64,000 bases of DNA from Planococcus citri (GCF_950023065.1 NC_088677.1:75665469-75729468), one strand, 5' to 3'; numbered from the stretch's first letter, positions 47,201 through 58,720 are shown. Notes: a model not told the origin generated them from the letters alone. A program made the numbers and translations.

Positions 47201-50200
47201 TAGGTTACAGTTAAGGTTATTCATTTTTTCAGGTTACGATTATTGATGATCATTTTTTTCGGTTAATGGTTAAGATTAAGGTTACAGTTTTTGGTGGTAC
47301 TTTTTCCAGTTGAGCTTAAAATTTTGGTTATTGGTTAAAATTACAGTTACAAAATTTCCAAAACTTCTCTCTAAGTTTGAAATTTTGAAGTTTGAAAATT
47401 GAAAAACTGGTAACATTTGAATTCAAAAGGGTACCCCCGGATAAGATAGGCAAAATGCCCTTAACCTCGGATTTCGATGAAACTCACAGGGTATGTTTAG
47501 TACCCCCAAAAAATAATTTTGAGCCCATAACCCGCTCCCCACCCCACCCCCCTTAAGCAGGGGGGCCAAAAAACGCGTTTTTCAGGGTAAAAATTCTACA
47601 TCAGCGAGTAATTGAGATAAATTTATTCTGTAAACGAATATAGTTAGAGGATACATGGGGGTACCTCCCTGAATTTTTTCAGAATTTTTCATCGCATGGG
47701 GGGGAGAAGGAGGGACAAAAGAAAACTTTAAATCGACATTACTCCGAAACGAAAAAACATACCAAAACGATTTTTTCTTCAAATATGTATTTTTAGGTCT
47801 ACTTTCTATAGAAATCATCACCCAGCCATTTGGAGTGGTGGGTCAAGCTCAAAAGTTCAAAAAACTCTCAAAAAACCACGTTTTTTACGTTTTTCTCCAA
47901 AAATATGGACAAATGGCCGAAATCGAAGGGAACCAAGTTGTTCAGCGTGAAATTTTACCTCAGAATTGTGTAATTGAAAATTCATTTATACCGCGTGATC
48001 GTAAAACTACACGCGCAGAAGTATTTGTGCTTATATCAAGATAGCTAAAAGGGTATTACTGGGTGAAATAGATGAAATGTCCCTGTCCTCAGATTTCTGA
48101 AACTTTGATGAAACATCGTTGGTACCTTTAAAAAAATGTTGCAGCCAAAAAAAATTCCCCCACCCCACCTCCCTTGCTCACATTAGCGAAAAAACGTTTT
48201 TTGGGGGGAGGGATCATGCTGCAACGAGTTTTGAAAAAAAAAATGTTTTGAATTCAGTCAAAATATATGGAGGAGACAGTATAATGAAAGTACGTACATA
48301 TTCGAGATTCTGCGTTGATCTATGCCTTTTAGAGTCCTACTGAGCGATTAAAAATTTGCAAATCGTTTTTTTTGGGGGGGGGGTATTAGTATTTGGTGTT
48401 TTGAAAATATTTTCTTCGCAAATTTTTCGCTTGAAAGATATATTTTTGAAACTGAGGAAATATTTTGGAACGCAGTGACGCCAAAAATTCGAGAAAATTG
48501 CAAAAAATTCCTAACTTGTGGGTAATTTTTCGAAATTGGCAATAACATAAAAATAATAGTAGGTATAGAATGGACGCAGAATCTCAAATAATTTCATTTG
48601 GAACTGGGTCGTCATTTTTCTCAAAACAAATTGGGTACAGGGGCTACACAATACGGTTTTTTCTAAAATACCCCCAACTTTGAGGGCCTATGTTTTCCAT
48701 TTAGGGGCACTTCTACAGCTAGAATTTTTCTGTACAACTTTCAACTCAAAATTACGGTTTTTGCTGTAATTGATAAAAATTCAGTTTTTTCCCCATTGTT
48801 ATTTCGCGATCCACCCAATCTACTAGGTAGGTATACTTATTGTGTTTTCAATGTACTTGGTAGGTAACTCACATGAAAATTTAATGGTCGACACCAAAAA
48901 GGAACCTTTCTGATAGTTTTGAGTTAGATACAATGTACTTGAAAAATACTTGTAATTCAAGAAAATCTTGATTAAGAAGTTACATGGCGTTAATTGCGCT
49001 ATAATGAAGCATTTTTCACAAAAAATCTAATTTTTGGACAACCCCTCTTCACAATGTGACCGTTAGGAGGATCCAACTGCAAATCAAGCTTCATATTCGT
49101 GTTCAGCGAGTTCGATTCATATGATAACGATACCCATAATTATTTTCAATCTACTTTCGCACCAAAATTTGTGAGAGGGGGTGCCTATGGCCCCAAAATT
49201 AGAGTTTCAAGATGTTAGTTGGTTTTCTATCGTTTTTGGAGGCCAGAATGCAAAAATACAGATCGCTTTTTTCTGATGGTGCCGTGACCCAAAAAACACA
49301 ATTTTGAGTGTATTTTGAGTTTTTGAAGATGACCCACCTGGAGGGAAAATTTGAAAAAAAAATACCAATTATAGTACTCATGCTGATATATTTTTGAAAA
49401 AAAAAATTCATGTGCTTGAATTAGATTTGAAGATACGGCAGTTTCAAATTTTCTTTTGTCAATATCTTCCCCCTGGGGAGCCAACAATTTTTGAAAAAAT
49501 TTAGGTTGCTAGAATCATATCTTCTTCAAGTGCATATTTTGAGTGAATACAGATTTTTTTTCAAAACTCGTTGCAGCATGATCCCTCCCCCCAAAAAACG
49601 TTTTTTCGCTAATGTGAGCAAGGGAGGTGGGGTGGGGGATTTTTTTTTGGCTGCAACATTTTTTTTAAAGGTACCCAACGATGTTTCATCAAAGTTTCAG
49701 AAATCTGAGGACAGGGGCATTTCATCTATTTTACCCAGTAATACCCTTTTAGCTATCTTGATATAAGCACAAATACTTCTGCGCGTGTAGTTTTACGATC
49801 ACGCGGTATAAATGAATTTTCAATTACACAATTCTGAGGTAAAATTTCACGCTGAACAACTTGGTTCCCTTCGATTTCGGCCATTTGTCCATATTTTTGG
49901 AGAAAAACGTAAAAAACGTGGTTTTTTGAGAGTTTTTTGAACTTTTGAGCTTGACCCACCACTCCAAATGGCTGGGTGATGATTTCTATAGAAAGTAGAC
50001 CTAAAAATACATATTTGACGAAAAAATCGTTTTGGTATGTTTTTTCGTTTCGGAGTAATGTCGATTTAAAGTTTTCTTTTGTCCCTCCTTCTCCCCCCCA
50101 TGCGATGAAAAATTCTGAAAAAATTCAGGGAGGTACCCCCATGTATCCTCTAACTATATTCGTTTACAGAATAAATTTATCTCAATTACTCGCTGATGTA

Positions 50201-53200
50201 GAATTTTTACCCTGAAAAACGCGTTTTTTGGCCCCCCTGCTTAAGGGGGGTGGGGTGGGGAGCGGGTTATGGGCTCAAAATTATTTTTTGGGGGTACTAA
50301 ACATACCCTGTGAGTTTCATCGAAATCCGAGGTTAAGGGCATTTTGCCTATCTTATCCGGGGGTACCCTTTAATAATTTTACTAAGAAACAATTATTTAT
50401 CATCTCTTATCATTAAAATATCATTTAAGATCGAGCTTTAATAGTTTAATGGCTAATAATAATAAGTATGATGCAACTATAGTTTCAAATTTTTTAAACT
50501 TTCTATTCACGCTTTTTTATTTTATCTTTTGATTATTTTTTTGATTAAAATTTCAAATCACTGCAAATCACATTGAAAAAAACCACAGATAAAAAGAAAT
50601 GAAAAAACAGCACTTTTCAATTTTTTAAAATTTTGTAACCAGGTTTGTTTCCAAAAATTTTTTGATCAAGGTTATGGTTATGGTTCTGGTTCATTTTGAT
50701 TTCAGAAAATGGTTTTGGTTACAGTTATGGTTAGTGATATTTCAAAAAAAAAAAAAGGTTTTTTGGTTACAGTTAATTTTTTTCCAGTCATTACCGGTTA
50801 TTTTGCAGTTACGGTTAATGGTTAAAAACCAGTTAACAAGCCTGCCAGAAACGCAGAAGTTGCGCCAGCTCTTTTGTCAAAAAATGGGGTACCGCAATTT
50901 TGAGCAAACATTTTTCAACTTTAAATCAGTCGTTAAAATTGTATGAACACTTCCTACCTATCGATGCATTATGTTGGCGAGTTGTTCAACCAATCGTCTT
51001 GAACTATAGCCCATACTGCATTGACATTAACCCTTTGGAGGTTCTCTAGGTTTTCGGGTTAGAAAATTGAAGTGCCTTAATGAGTGTGATAGGGTACCTC
51101 GCCCAATTGGCCAAACCACAAAAAAGTCGAGCTTTTGATGAAAAGTTTTATAGGAAAATGAAAGTTTCCAAAAAACACAAATGTGACATTTCCTAAAAAA
51201 AAATTGAATGTATGCAGAATTTTTTTTGAAAAAATGAACCAAAAACATGTGTCAAAAACATTGAACAAAAGCACTCTTTCAAAAAATGAAATAAAAATTG
51301 AATTGGAAAAAAATAAAAAAACAAGGTTGAAAAAAAGTCATCTGGCAGTTCACAAATTCAGCGAGAATCAAATCTTGTTGGCAAAAATGCCTTTGTTTAA
51401 AGCATGAAGAGAAGAAAAATCTATGTCGCTAAGAGAGGATTTTTTATCAAGTCATAAAATCTTTTAGGAAATTGAGCCGAAATATGGGACAAAATTTAGC
51501 GAAATTGCGAGCTTTCTCGCAGGAGGTAACTAATTATAAAAACATTTTCGCCTTTATTCACGAGATGTAGCATAGAATTTTCTTTCATTTTGGGAAAAAA
51601 TGAGTATTTTATCACTTATTGGAGTATAGGAATATGAAGATGAAGATGAAGAGAAATGGTGAAAATACTAAATAAAAATCCAAATTCATCTACGAGTTCA
51701 GTCTTTCATTTCGTTTACGCTGTGGATTTGTGTTTTTGTTCACTATTTCTGTTCATCTTCATCTTCATATTCCTATACTCCAATAAGTGATAAAATACTC
51801 ATTTTTTCCCAAAATGAAAGAAAATTCTATGCTACATCTCGTGAATAAAGGCGAAAATGTTTTTATAATTAGTTACCTCCTGCGAGAAAGCTCGCAATTT
51901 CGCTAAATTTTGTCCCATATTTCGGCTCAATTTCCTAAAAGATTTTATGACTTGATAAAAAATCCTCTCTTAGCGACATAGATTTTTCTTCTCTTCATGC
52001 TTTAAACAAAGGCATTTTTGCCAACAAGATTTGATTCTCGCTGAATTTGTGAACTGCCAGATGACTTTTTTTCAACCTTGTTTTTTTATTTTTTTCCAAT
52101 TCAATTTTTATTTCATTTTTTGAAAGAGTGCTTTTGTTCAATGTTTTTGACACATGTTTTTGGTTCATTTTTTCAAAAAAAATTCTGCATACATTCAATT
52201 TTTTTTTAGGAAATGTCACATTTGTGTTTTTTGGAAACTTTCATTTTCCTATAAAACTTTTCATCAAAAGCTCGACTTTTTTGTGGTTTGGCCAATTGGG
52301 CGAGGTACCCTATCACACTCATTAAGGCACTTCAATTTTCTAACCCGAAAACCTAGAGAACCTCCAAAGGGTTAATCTCCATTCGCGCAGTTGGAGGTCC
52401 ACCGCCATGTGGAATAAGCTCGGCTGATTTCCAACCATCTGAAAAGCTCCTATGCTAACAAAAAATTGTTCTTTCACTAATACATTCCTTCTTGTAAGCC
52501 GCTTTTATCATTTGGATAGTTTTGGGAGCAGTTTTTCCCAAACAAACATAAAAAATCTGACGCATTCCGCGTCAGGCATGGTAAAAATTTGGAGGTGAAA
52601 AACATACTTACATACACGCTTTACATAAACAAGTATGATTCGGCTCCTAGACCAGTACAAACAGATTAAGGTTGCTTTGGATGCAGAATTGAATGCACTA
52701 TCCGATACAACAATCAGGTTTTACCCTAGGTAGTGTTAACACCAAAATGGTATTTTATCCTACTAGTAAAATAAAGTGATTTTTGACGATTTTTGAGGTT
52801 TATTTCCCGAGCAAAGCGAGGGAAGTAATTAAAAATCGCCGAAAATCACTTTATTTGACTAGTTGAATAACATATTTTATCCAAACGTGTGAAGAAAACG
52901 CGCATTTGATCACTCGAGCGACTAGCGAGAGTGAATAAAGTAGTGTTTTATTCTACTAGTAGGATAAAAATTCTTACTGACAGTAGTACAGGGGTGAGCT
53001 GAAGTCAGGATGCGCTACCTATCAAAAATTACACATGAGTTAGAAACCAGTATTCTGTGTGGTGTGGTGGTTTGCTGGGCAACTTTGGTGTTGGGTGGAA
53101 GTTTCTGTATACAATTGTAGAACCAATGTGAAGGGTTTGATCCGGTTTTAGTGCGTTTACATTGTGACCATGGCAGAAAATGACAGATTCAAGTTCAAGA

Positions 53201-55600
53201 GTTTTTTTGTCATTTTTTTCATCTTTTGCAAATTTGCACCCTGACTTTTGCTCACCCCCGTATTTGAATGCCCAAAAAAAAATTTTTGTCAATTTGATTG
53301 TCACCTGAAGCCCTATTATATAGGCGAGATCAGAAACCAGCTACTTACTGATACCAAACTTCTAATCAGTTTTTTGCAGTTTTTCCCGAAATGGTGAACT
53401 TCTGGGTTTGACTCTAACATACTCATTTGTATAATAATGTTTAACTATCAGATGCTCGTATTTACTATGCATAGTTTTGCGGGAAATCGAAGCTGTTGGA
53501 AGATTTTCGGGAAAAACCAAATAAACCAGATTTGGTCGCAAGATTTCAACAAGTTTTAGATTTAAATGCATCAGGCCTCAATGTATTCCCTCAATTCCAT
53601 AAACTTTATGATCTTTGCATCGATACATCGAATGGAAAAACCATTTGGACAAAACACGATATCATGACCCCTGGGATGTTTACCGATAATGAAGAAAAAT
53701 TACAACGTGAATCAGGAGGAGATACAGAAATCATTACTGATCCAATACTGTTCGAAGCGAATACTTTTACCAATTTGAAGCAGAAATTCCACGCACAAAA
53801 TGAGGTAGGAATCAGAAAAAGTACCTACTTAATTCTTTTCTAGAATAAAAATAAAATTATAAGGTAAAGTGGGTGAAGATGCCACATCACAAAAATGTCT
53901 ATGGCAACACTGGGTCGCGAAAATGATGTAATCACATGGGCTGCTACCAGCCATCTTCCGCTTCCGTTTTGCCGATGAAGTCAAAGTAATAGAGGTACTA
54001 AACAATGTTGAAAGAATAGTGCAAGAACGGAACAAAATTTTAAAGAACAGAGCATTTTCTAAAGAACAAGAACAAAAATGAAATTCAAATTTTTTCATGA
54101 ACAAGAACAAAACGGCGAAACAAATTTTTAATAGAACGAGAGCAAGAACGCAAAAAATTTAACTGTTCTTTGTTCTTTACCGATTCTTTGTTCTTCATTC
54201 TTGTTCTTTCATTTTTTTTCTTGCGCCATTGTCATTGCTTTGAATTTCTATGGAAATTTATGCAGAAAATTTGTTATAATTTGTGAGAAAATCAAGAAAA
54301 TGTGTTTAATTTTTTACAAAATATTGATATAAGTGTCTTGTGGTTTTTGGACTCAATATGACGTATGTTACGCTATGAGTTTGGTGTTGACTGTGCGGCA
54401 TCTACACCTATTCCACACGTTTTTCAACTCATACCAACTCATAACCACGAACATATTCGTGATTATGAGTAGGTATGAGTTGAAAAAATTACAGAGGTTA
54501 AAAAGTGGAAGATGGCCGACATATGGAAGAAATTGGAAAAGACAAAAAGAGAAAATTTCAATCTGCTAAACGCATTACAGAAATTGCGGCATCTCCCCCC
54601 CCCCCCCCCCGGGCGATGGCTAAAATTTATCATCTCGTTATTTTAAAAATTTCTCAGTAGCTAGCTAACAAAACAAAAAACTAGTCATGCCAAGTTGTAC
54701 ATGGATAATTAGAGAACAATTGGTAAACATTTCACCTTCCTTGAATCATTTGTGACAAAATGACAGCGTTTTTCCAAGGGGTGTGGCATCTTCACCCACT
54801 TTACCTTCACAAACAATTGAAGCATACATTTCCAAACTGCACTAAGTTCAAAAAAATATTGATAAGAAATTCATGGTACTTAGTACAGTTTGGTAATGTA
54901 GAAATGGCCCAAATTGGCTGATTTTTTGATATGTTATATAGACAAGACCTTTGAGCACAACATATCAAAAAAACAGCCATTTTAGGCCACAACTTTATGC
55001 TAGATGGCCGTGCAACCTTAGAAATCTTGAAAATGATCTTTTAAATGGTGCTAGGAATCATTCAAAATGACCGAAAGTTTTATGGTACCGAGAGAACACA
55101 TGGCACTGAGAGTATGGAGAAATGCTGTAAATCATTTCATCAACGTGGCTCCTCTATGGGACAACCTTAAAAAATTGATGATCACTGTTAATCAAGCGAT
55201 TAAAAAAATAGCCCTTCAATTGCACACAAATGGTCAGAAATTAACTATTTACACCAAGGCAATTGATTTTAAAGACAAAGATCAAGCAACAATCCAAGTT
55301 AATAGTCAATTTTCCAGTACTGTATGGTATAAGTTACTTTACGATGAAATAAGTAAGACTGCAGCGTTGATAGTTTTGCATAACACGCCAGACATGCCTC
55401 CAAAAATTAAAGTATGTGAAATAGAAATGACCTGTGATGTAAAGAAATGGTATGAAAAAAAACAAGATGATGAAGAAGGCATTTCTGATGAGGTTTTTGA
55501 GTACGTTTATTGCTGCTATCCTACTGCTTCAGAGACTCTAAAATTATTTGATTTTGGGCGCTTGATAAGTGGGCCACTAAACATTGATGACTTCTTTTAA
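41216..55600 (+). CDS. dsRNase-like secreted endonuclease B
   Basis: Paralog of copy A on the opposite strand, with four exons: 41216-41276, 41415-41752, 53475-53804 and 55055-55600 (1275 nt, 424 aa), all GT..AG, same phases and nearly the same exon lengths. Signal peptide MNFFLPHICIFVILYKSVSV, then mature DAQNQFHPF. The region FHKLYDLCID...TIWTKHDI and the domain VPREHMALRVW...FINVAPLWDN...VLHNTP...CDVKKWY place it in the same Endonuclease_NS-type family. The active-site triplet is REH (256-258). Intron 2 is 11.7 kb against 2.2 kb in A, and intron 3 is 1.25 kb against 82 bp, all by element insertion. No stop or frameshift is present, so it looks like a live gene or a very recent duplicate. 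The first exon pair was chosen because the AG at 41414 is the one that keeps the frame in both copies. Confidence 0.7.
41822..42598. repeat. Degenerate (GGTATT)n array
   Basis: Low-complexity DNA made of ggtattggtacc and ccaataccgggt words in both orientations. Similar blocks are at 42905-43132, 44964-45292, 45598-45812 and 46848-47033. The short frames rich in Tyr, Gly, Trp and Pro here are by-products. Confidence 0.75.
45993..46475. mobile_element. Foldback MITE nested in the mariner
   Basis: It is TA-flanked with ends CAGAGTGACGCAA / TTTGCGCCACTCTG. The arms are about 200 bp (for example gtagagtgcttttttccgcc and its reverse copy), and one arm has an internal 80-bp direct duplication. It splits the mariner coding region. 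Confidence 0.8.
46500..46590 (+). pseudogene. Mariner transposase fragment (HTH region)
   Basis: The frame from about 46512 reads VPTQVTVRKWIGNFRSGHSQ, like the second helix-turn-helix of mariner transposases (V..TVRRWFKRFR.G). It ends at a TGA after PSKK, and no DDD catalytic domain remains. The reading SKWNEIHSI just left of the nested MITE fits the same lost frame. Confidence 0.6.
47196..47350. repeat. Degenerate ggttacagttaa repeats (left)
   Basis: Loose repeats of ggttacagttaaggtt and ggttaatggttaa. A matching block lies at 50640-50850, so the two flank the palindrome at 47426-50371. Confidence 0.5.
47426..50371. repeat. 2.9-kb inverted repeat, ~835-bp near-identical arms
   Basis: The arms 47426-48262 and 49535-50371 are inverted copies around 48898, so alike that the encoded by-product frames are the same except one residue. 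The loop (48263-49534) is unrelated AT-rich DNA. The ends begin AAAGGGTACCCCCGGATAAG. No target duplication or coding frame was found. It lies in intron 2 of copy B. Confidence 0.85.
50640..50850. repeat. Degenerate ggttatggtt repeats (right)
   Basis: Counterpart of the block at 47196-47350. The words ggttatggttctggtt and ggttacagttatggtta resemble but do not equal insect telomere TTAGG repeats. Confidence 0.5.
51031..52371. mobile_element. piggyBac-type foldback element (TTAA flanks)
   Basis: TTAA lies at 51027-51030 and again at 52372-52375. Between them the ends CCCTTTGGAGGTTCTCTAGG and CCTAGAGAACCTCCAAAGGG are perfect inverted repeats. TTAA plus CCC is the signature of piggyBac elements. 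Arms of about 600 bp are almost identical around 51701, with a short loop of gaagatgaagatgaag words. There is no transposase. It lies in intron 2 of copy B. Confidence 0.85.
52753..52969. mobile_element. Short MITE with TTTTATCCTACTAGTA ends
   Basis: The ends TTTTATCCTACTAGTA and TACTAGTAGGATAAAA are perfect inverted repeats 217 bp apart. The interior has the word gagcaaagcgaggga. Non-coding. Confidence 0.75.
53861..54807. mobile_element. Inverted-repeat element in intron 3 of copy B
   Basis: The ends AAGGTAAAGTGGGTGAAGAT and ATCTTCACCCACTTTACCTT are inverted repeats extending through GCCACA. The interior has gaacaagaac-rich simple repeats (54010-54200), a small palindrome around 54440 and a C run at about 54594-54610. 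Copy A has an 82-bp intron here, so the insertion is later than the duplication. Confidence 0.8.
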
Positions 55601-55719
55601 ATATCTGTAGACAATGTAATTGCAATAAAAGAAATTATTCAAAACTTTGTAAAAATGATGTAAAAAAAAACAAGCAAAATATACGTTGCCAAAGCAGCTT
55701 ATGATTATGAAATGGTCCA

Positions 55720-55725
55720 AATAAA
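55720..55725 (+). terminator. Conserved poly(A) signal of dsRNase-like B
   Basis: AATAAA in ggtccaaataaaattattcaag, shared with the 3' UTR of copy A. An upstream AATAAA lies at 55624-55629. Confidence 0.6.
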
Positions 55726-55939
55726 ATTATTCAAGTACCTACTTTTAAATATAAGTTGAATGTAAACAATAAACATGCTCAATATTTTTTCATAAAAACA
55801 GTTTCCATAATTCGATTTCTTATTTTTATTTTCCAAGTTTCTCAAATCTCAAGTCTCAATAAGTAAGTATAGTATACATATGTAGTTAACACGAGGTGCC
55901 TGTAGGTAGTGTTGGAAGAGACCATTACATTTCCCTAGA

Positions 55940-56200
55940 ATTATATGGACATTAATTTAGCAACGGCTCTAAGTCTCCATCAGGCTGATCCTCATCTGCC
56001 AAGGCAGCCGGACAGGGTGCTAAGAATACGCGGAGTCAAAACAAGGTGGAACAACATCAACATGGTCGCATTGGCGAGTTCACTATCACCAGGAGCGCTA
56101 TACTGTCGCATGTTGATTATGGGATGTGAAGTTATCACACACCATTGTTGATTATGGTGGTGTACAGATTTAAGATGCTTTTTCAATTAATTATTAAATT
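55940..56200. other. GC-richer fragment, possibly retroelement-derived
   Basis: Better base composition than its surroundings and an open plus frame (PDRVLRIRGVKTRWNNINMV...). No family recognised; perhaps the 3' remnant of a non-LTR element. Confidence 0.25.
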
Positions 56201-56309
56201 ATATTATTGTTTTGACGAAAGTGGATGATTGTAATGTGAAAGGAATATGATGCCATTTATCACAAAGTGTACATTATTCTCAAAAATCATCTTCATGAGA
56301 AATGATACT

Positions 56310-56885
56310 GTACTAGGGTGTCCAAAACTTAGTTCATGTTATCAAAATTCGCGTATATCTCAAGAACGGAGCCTTTAGCAAAAAAAACTGATGACATTGA
56401 TCTGAAAGTAAATTTAATCCTCTACAATTTTGTTCATAACATTTTCCATCTTTGGATGTACTGTTCCCTCAGAAATTCAACTTTTATGCCAAAACATACA
56501 AATGCTAAAAAATGAAAAACTGTTTACGTGCGTGTATCTCAAGAACCAAGCATCCTAGGGAAAGTTAAGTTAATTACACTCTACTAAAAGAAAATTTCAG
56601 CCTCTACAATTTTGTTCATAACTATTTTTATCGTAGGATGTACTGTTTGTCCAGAAACTCAACATTGATGTCAAAATGCATCAACATTGTTCTTTTTTTG
56701 TGAAATTCATGTTTCTTGACATAAAAGTTGACTTTCCTGATGAATGGTGTATCCCAGGGAAAAAATGGTAAGGAACAAAATTGTAGAAGATAAAATTCCC
56801 TTTCAGATTAAGGTTATCAGTTAGTCCTAGGAGGCTCCGTTCTCGAGATGTATGCCAACTTTTACAATAAACCCATTGTTATCCT
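56310..56885. repeat. Repeat with gtatatctcaagaacggagcc units
   Basis: Three diverged units carry cgtatatctcaagaac, tctacaattttgttcataac and a final inverted ttctcgagatgtatgcc, starting with the word gggtgtcc. It looks like a non-autonomous element without clear ends. Confidence 0.45.
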
Positions 56886-56909
56886 AATGTTTATTGTAAA
56901 ATCATCCCA

Positions 56910-57494
56910 TAACCAACAGCCTGCAACCAAGATCTGTAGAGCGCGTACTTTGGTAGCGGACTCGCCAATTTGGAAATCTTGCTAATGTAATCATGGAAGC
57001 CAGGAGCATAGATATGAACCCTAAACTGGATCGGAAGCTAGTGAAGCCAAAAATTCTTCACCTCCGGAGATAAGCCACGCCCTCCGTAGATATATCTGCA
57101 TTCACCTCCCGGGAAATACACAATTTCCGATTGGCTGATTTTTTGCTTCACTTTTTCCTGTACCTACATTATAAATGTAAGCAGCCGATCCAGTTTAGGG
57201 TTCATATCTATGGCCAGGAGATTACAAATTGACATATGTAATATAGGTATTGGGAATAAGCAAGACCCGATGGCCAGGAAATGGTAGAAACTGGGCAGAT
57301 AAAACTATGAAATGATCTATGCTGGGAAAGACACACAAGAAAAAGGTGTGGGTATATTAATACATACCAGAATCAGCGATAAAATCAGTGCCATTATTCC
57401 AAAATCAGAGAGGATACTACTTGTGAGATTGGAGGTCAAGCCAAAACCAATTGTGATAATTCAAGTTTGGTGCCAACAGCTGAAAGCAGTATAG
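56910..57494 (+). pseudogene. RTE-type LINE endonuclease fragment
   Basis: The plus-strand frame from 57312 reads YAGKDTQEKGVGILIHTRIS, then SERILLVRLEVKPKPIVIIQV, matching the apurinic-type endonuclease of RTE/CFDP2-like non-LTR retrotransposons (GxxxxGVGI, then sDR...vrl...niiqvYaP). Upstream, frameshifted pieces give ANLEILL, RLQID and RWPGNGRNWAD. The reverse transcriptase is absent and the copy is interrupted by a MITE, so it is dead. Confidence 0.65.
57007..57212. mobile_element. hAT-like MITE with 8-bp target duplication
   Basis: The ends CATAGATATGAACCCTAAAC and GTTTAGGGTTCATATCTATG are perfect inverted repeats, and GCCAGGAG is duplicated on both sides (56999-57006 and 57213-57220). 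The 8-bp duplication points to the hAT superfamily (P elements also give 8 bp). 206 bp, non-coding, inside the LINE relic. Confidence 0.85.
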
Positions 57495-57528
57495 CAAGGG
57501 AGGTGGTTGAAAATTTGTGTGGGGATTC

Positions 57529-58341
57529 ACTGTTAGGCGGGGTTGTTTTGATTTTGCGAGGTGACTTTGATAGCGCTTATTTTTCTGCTTGTTTTTGATC
57601 TGTGGAGCGAGTAAAACGTCGAATTACATTTTTTTTTTTTTTTAGTAAAGTGGTTACACTGATGGTGAATTGATACGATAACAGTGTTGAGTTGGTAAAT
57701 AATTATTTTTGTCCCTGCTTTTAATCAAGTTTTTTAAAAGTGGTAATTTTTCAAGATTTGTCATCACTCAACAAAAGTTGATGTTATAGTATTTTCAGAT
57801 ATGTAAAAGAACATTGGCTGATAGTCCTATCATAAAGCTACACTCCTTGGGAAATATCTCCAAAAATTTCGAGTTTCTAGGGTGAGGTGCCTCCGATCCC
57901 TGGCCAATTGTTCTCAGTGGGGATGTTATTGATTTTTCATTTTTGAGGCTAAAATTTTAAGTTTTGAGACTAAAGTGAACTGAATTTTATAAAAAATTGA
58001 GGAAATACAGGGGCGCCTTTTATCGCTTTTTCAATAATATGATGACTTCCTCTCTGCCAAAATTGATGAAATTTTGTATGGTAGGTCTAAAGGCAATGAG
58101 AAATCGTTTTTTGAAAAAAAAAAGTACCCCTATCAAAGTGACCCCATCTCGTGGGTGACTTTGATATGGCCTTCAAGGGCAATTTTGAGGCACAAAAAAA
58201 AACAATAAACAAAAAGATCATTTGGTGCGTTTTGACGTACTTCACACACTGAGTGGTGCAATTTTTTCGAAAACATCTTTCTATGCCGTACAGAACAGAA
58301 AACATTTTTTTTTTTTTATCAAAGCGACCCCGCCTGACAGT
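57529..58341. mobile_element. Inverted-repeat element with AGGCGGGGT ends
   Basis: ACTGTTAGGCGGGGTTGTTT at the left is matched inverted at the right (…AAAGCGACCCCGCCTGACAGT) with a few mismatches. The subterminal word aggtgactttgatag recurs inverted within. No transposase. Confidence 0.6.
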
Positions 58342-58384
58342 ACTGAAAAATTTTCAAAATCAGTTAAAATGGGACTGAGAAAAG

Positions 58385-58720
58385 TGTTATTGAAATTTCA
58401 GAAAAGGGGGGTTCCCCACAAAAGGGAGGGGGTGTGGATCTGAAATTTTTCACGCGGAAGTTTCTCAATGGTACTCACCTTTCATGCTAATATCAACTCG
58501 AATGCTTTCGGGGCTTTTTTGAATGGCTGTAGGTCCACCCCCCCTTGAACATACTTACAAGGAAAGTTGATACATCATTAGATCGGAAATTGGACGTAGA
58601 TTCTTTTATCTCACCACATATTTTTCGCTAAAATGCAATGCGGGGGAGAAAATGGGGGAAAACGTGTTTTGGGGGGCTAAAATCCACCGTGGGGGGAACG
58701 CTCCAAGTGGATCGGAAACG
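58385..58720. repeat. Diverged copy of the 44-kb palindrome arm
   Basis: The order cagaaaagggg, aaaagggaggg, tctgaaa, cacgcg, aatggtactcacc, ccacccccc parallels 44350-44530, showing that the arm unit is a dispersed repeat. Confidence 0.55.

Noticed and set aside
47196..50850. ggttacagttaa blocks as interstitial telomere (TTAGG) repeats
   Set aside because: The unit is irregular and lacks runs of exact TTAGG; it is better described as a degenerate minisatellite.
54594..54610. C homopolymer as a functional site
   Set aside because: Simple homopolymer inside a transposable element; length may also be a sequencing error.
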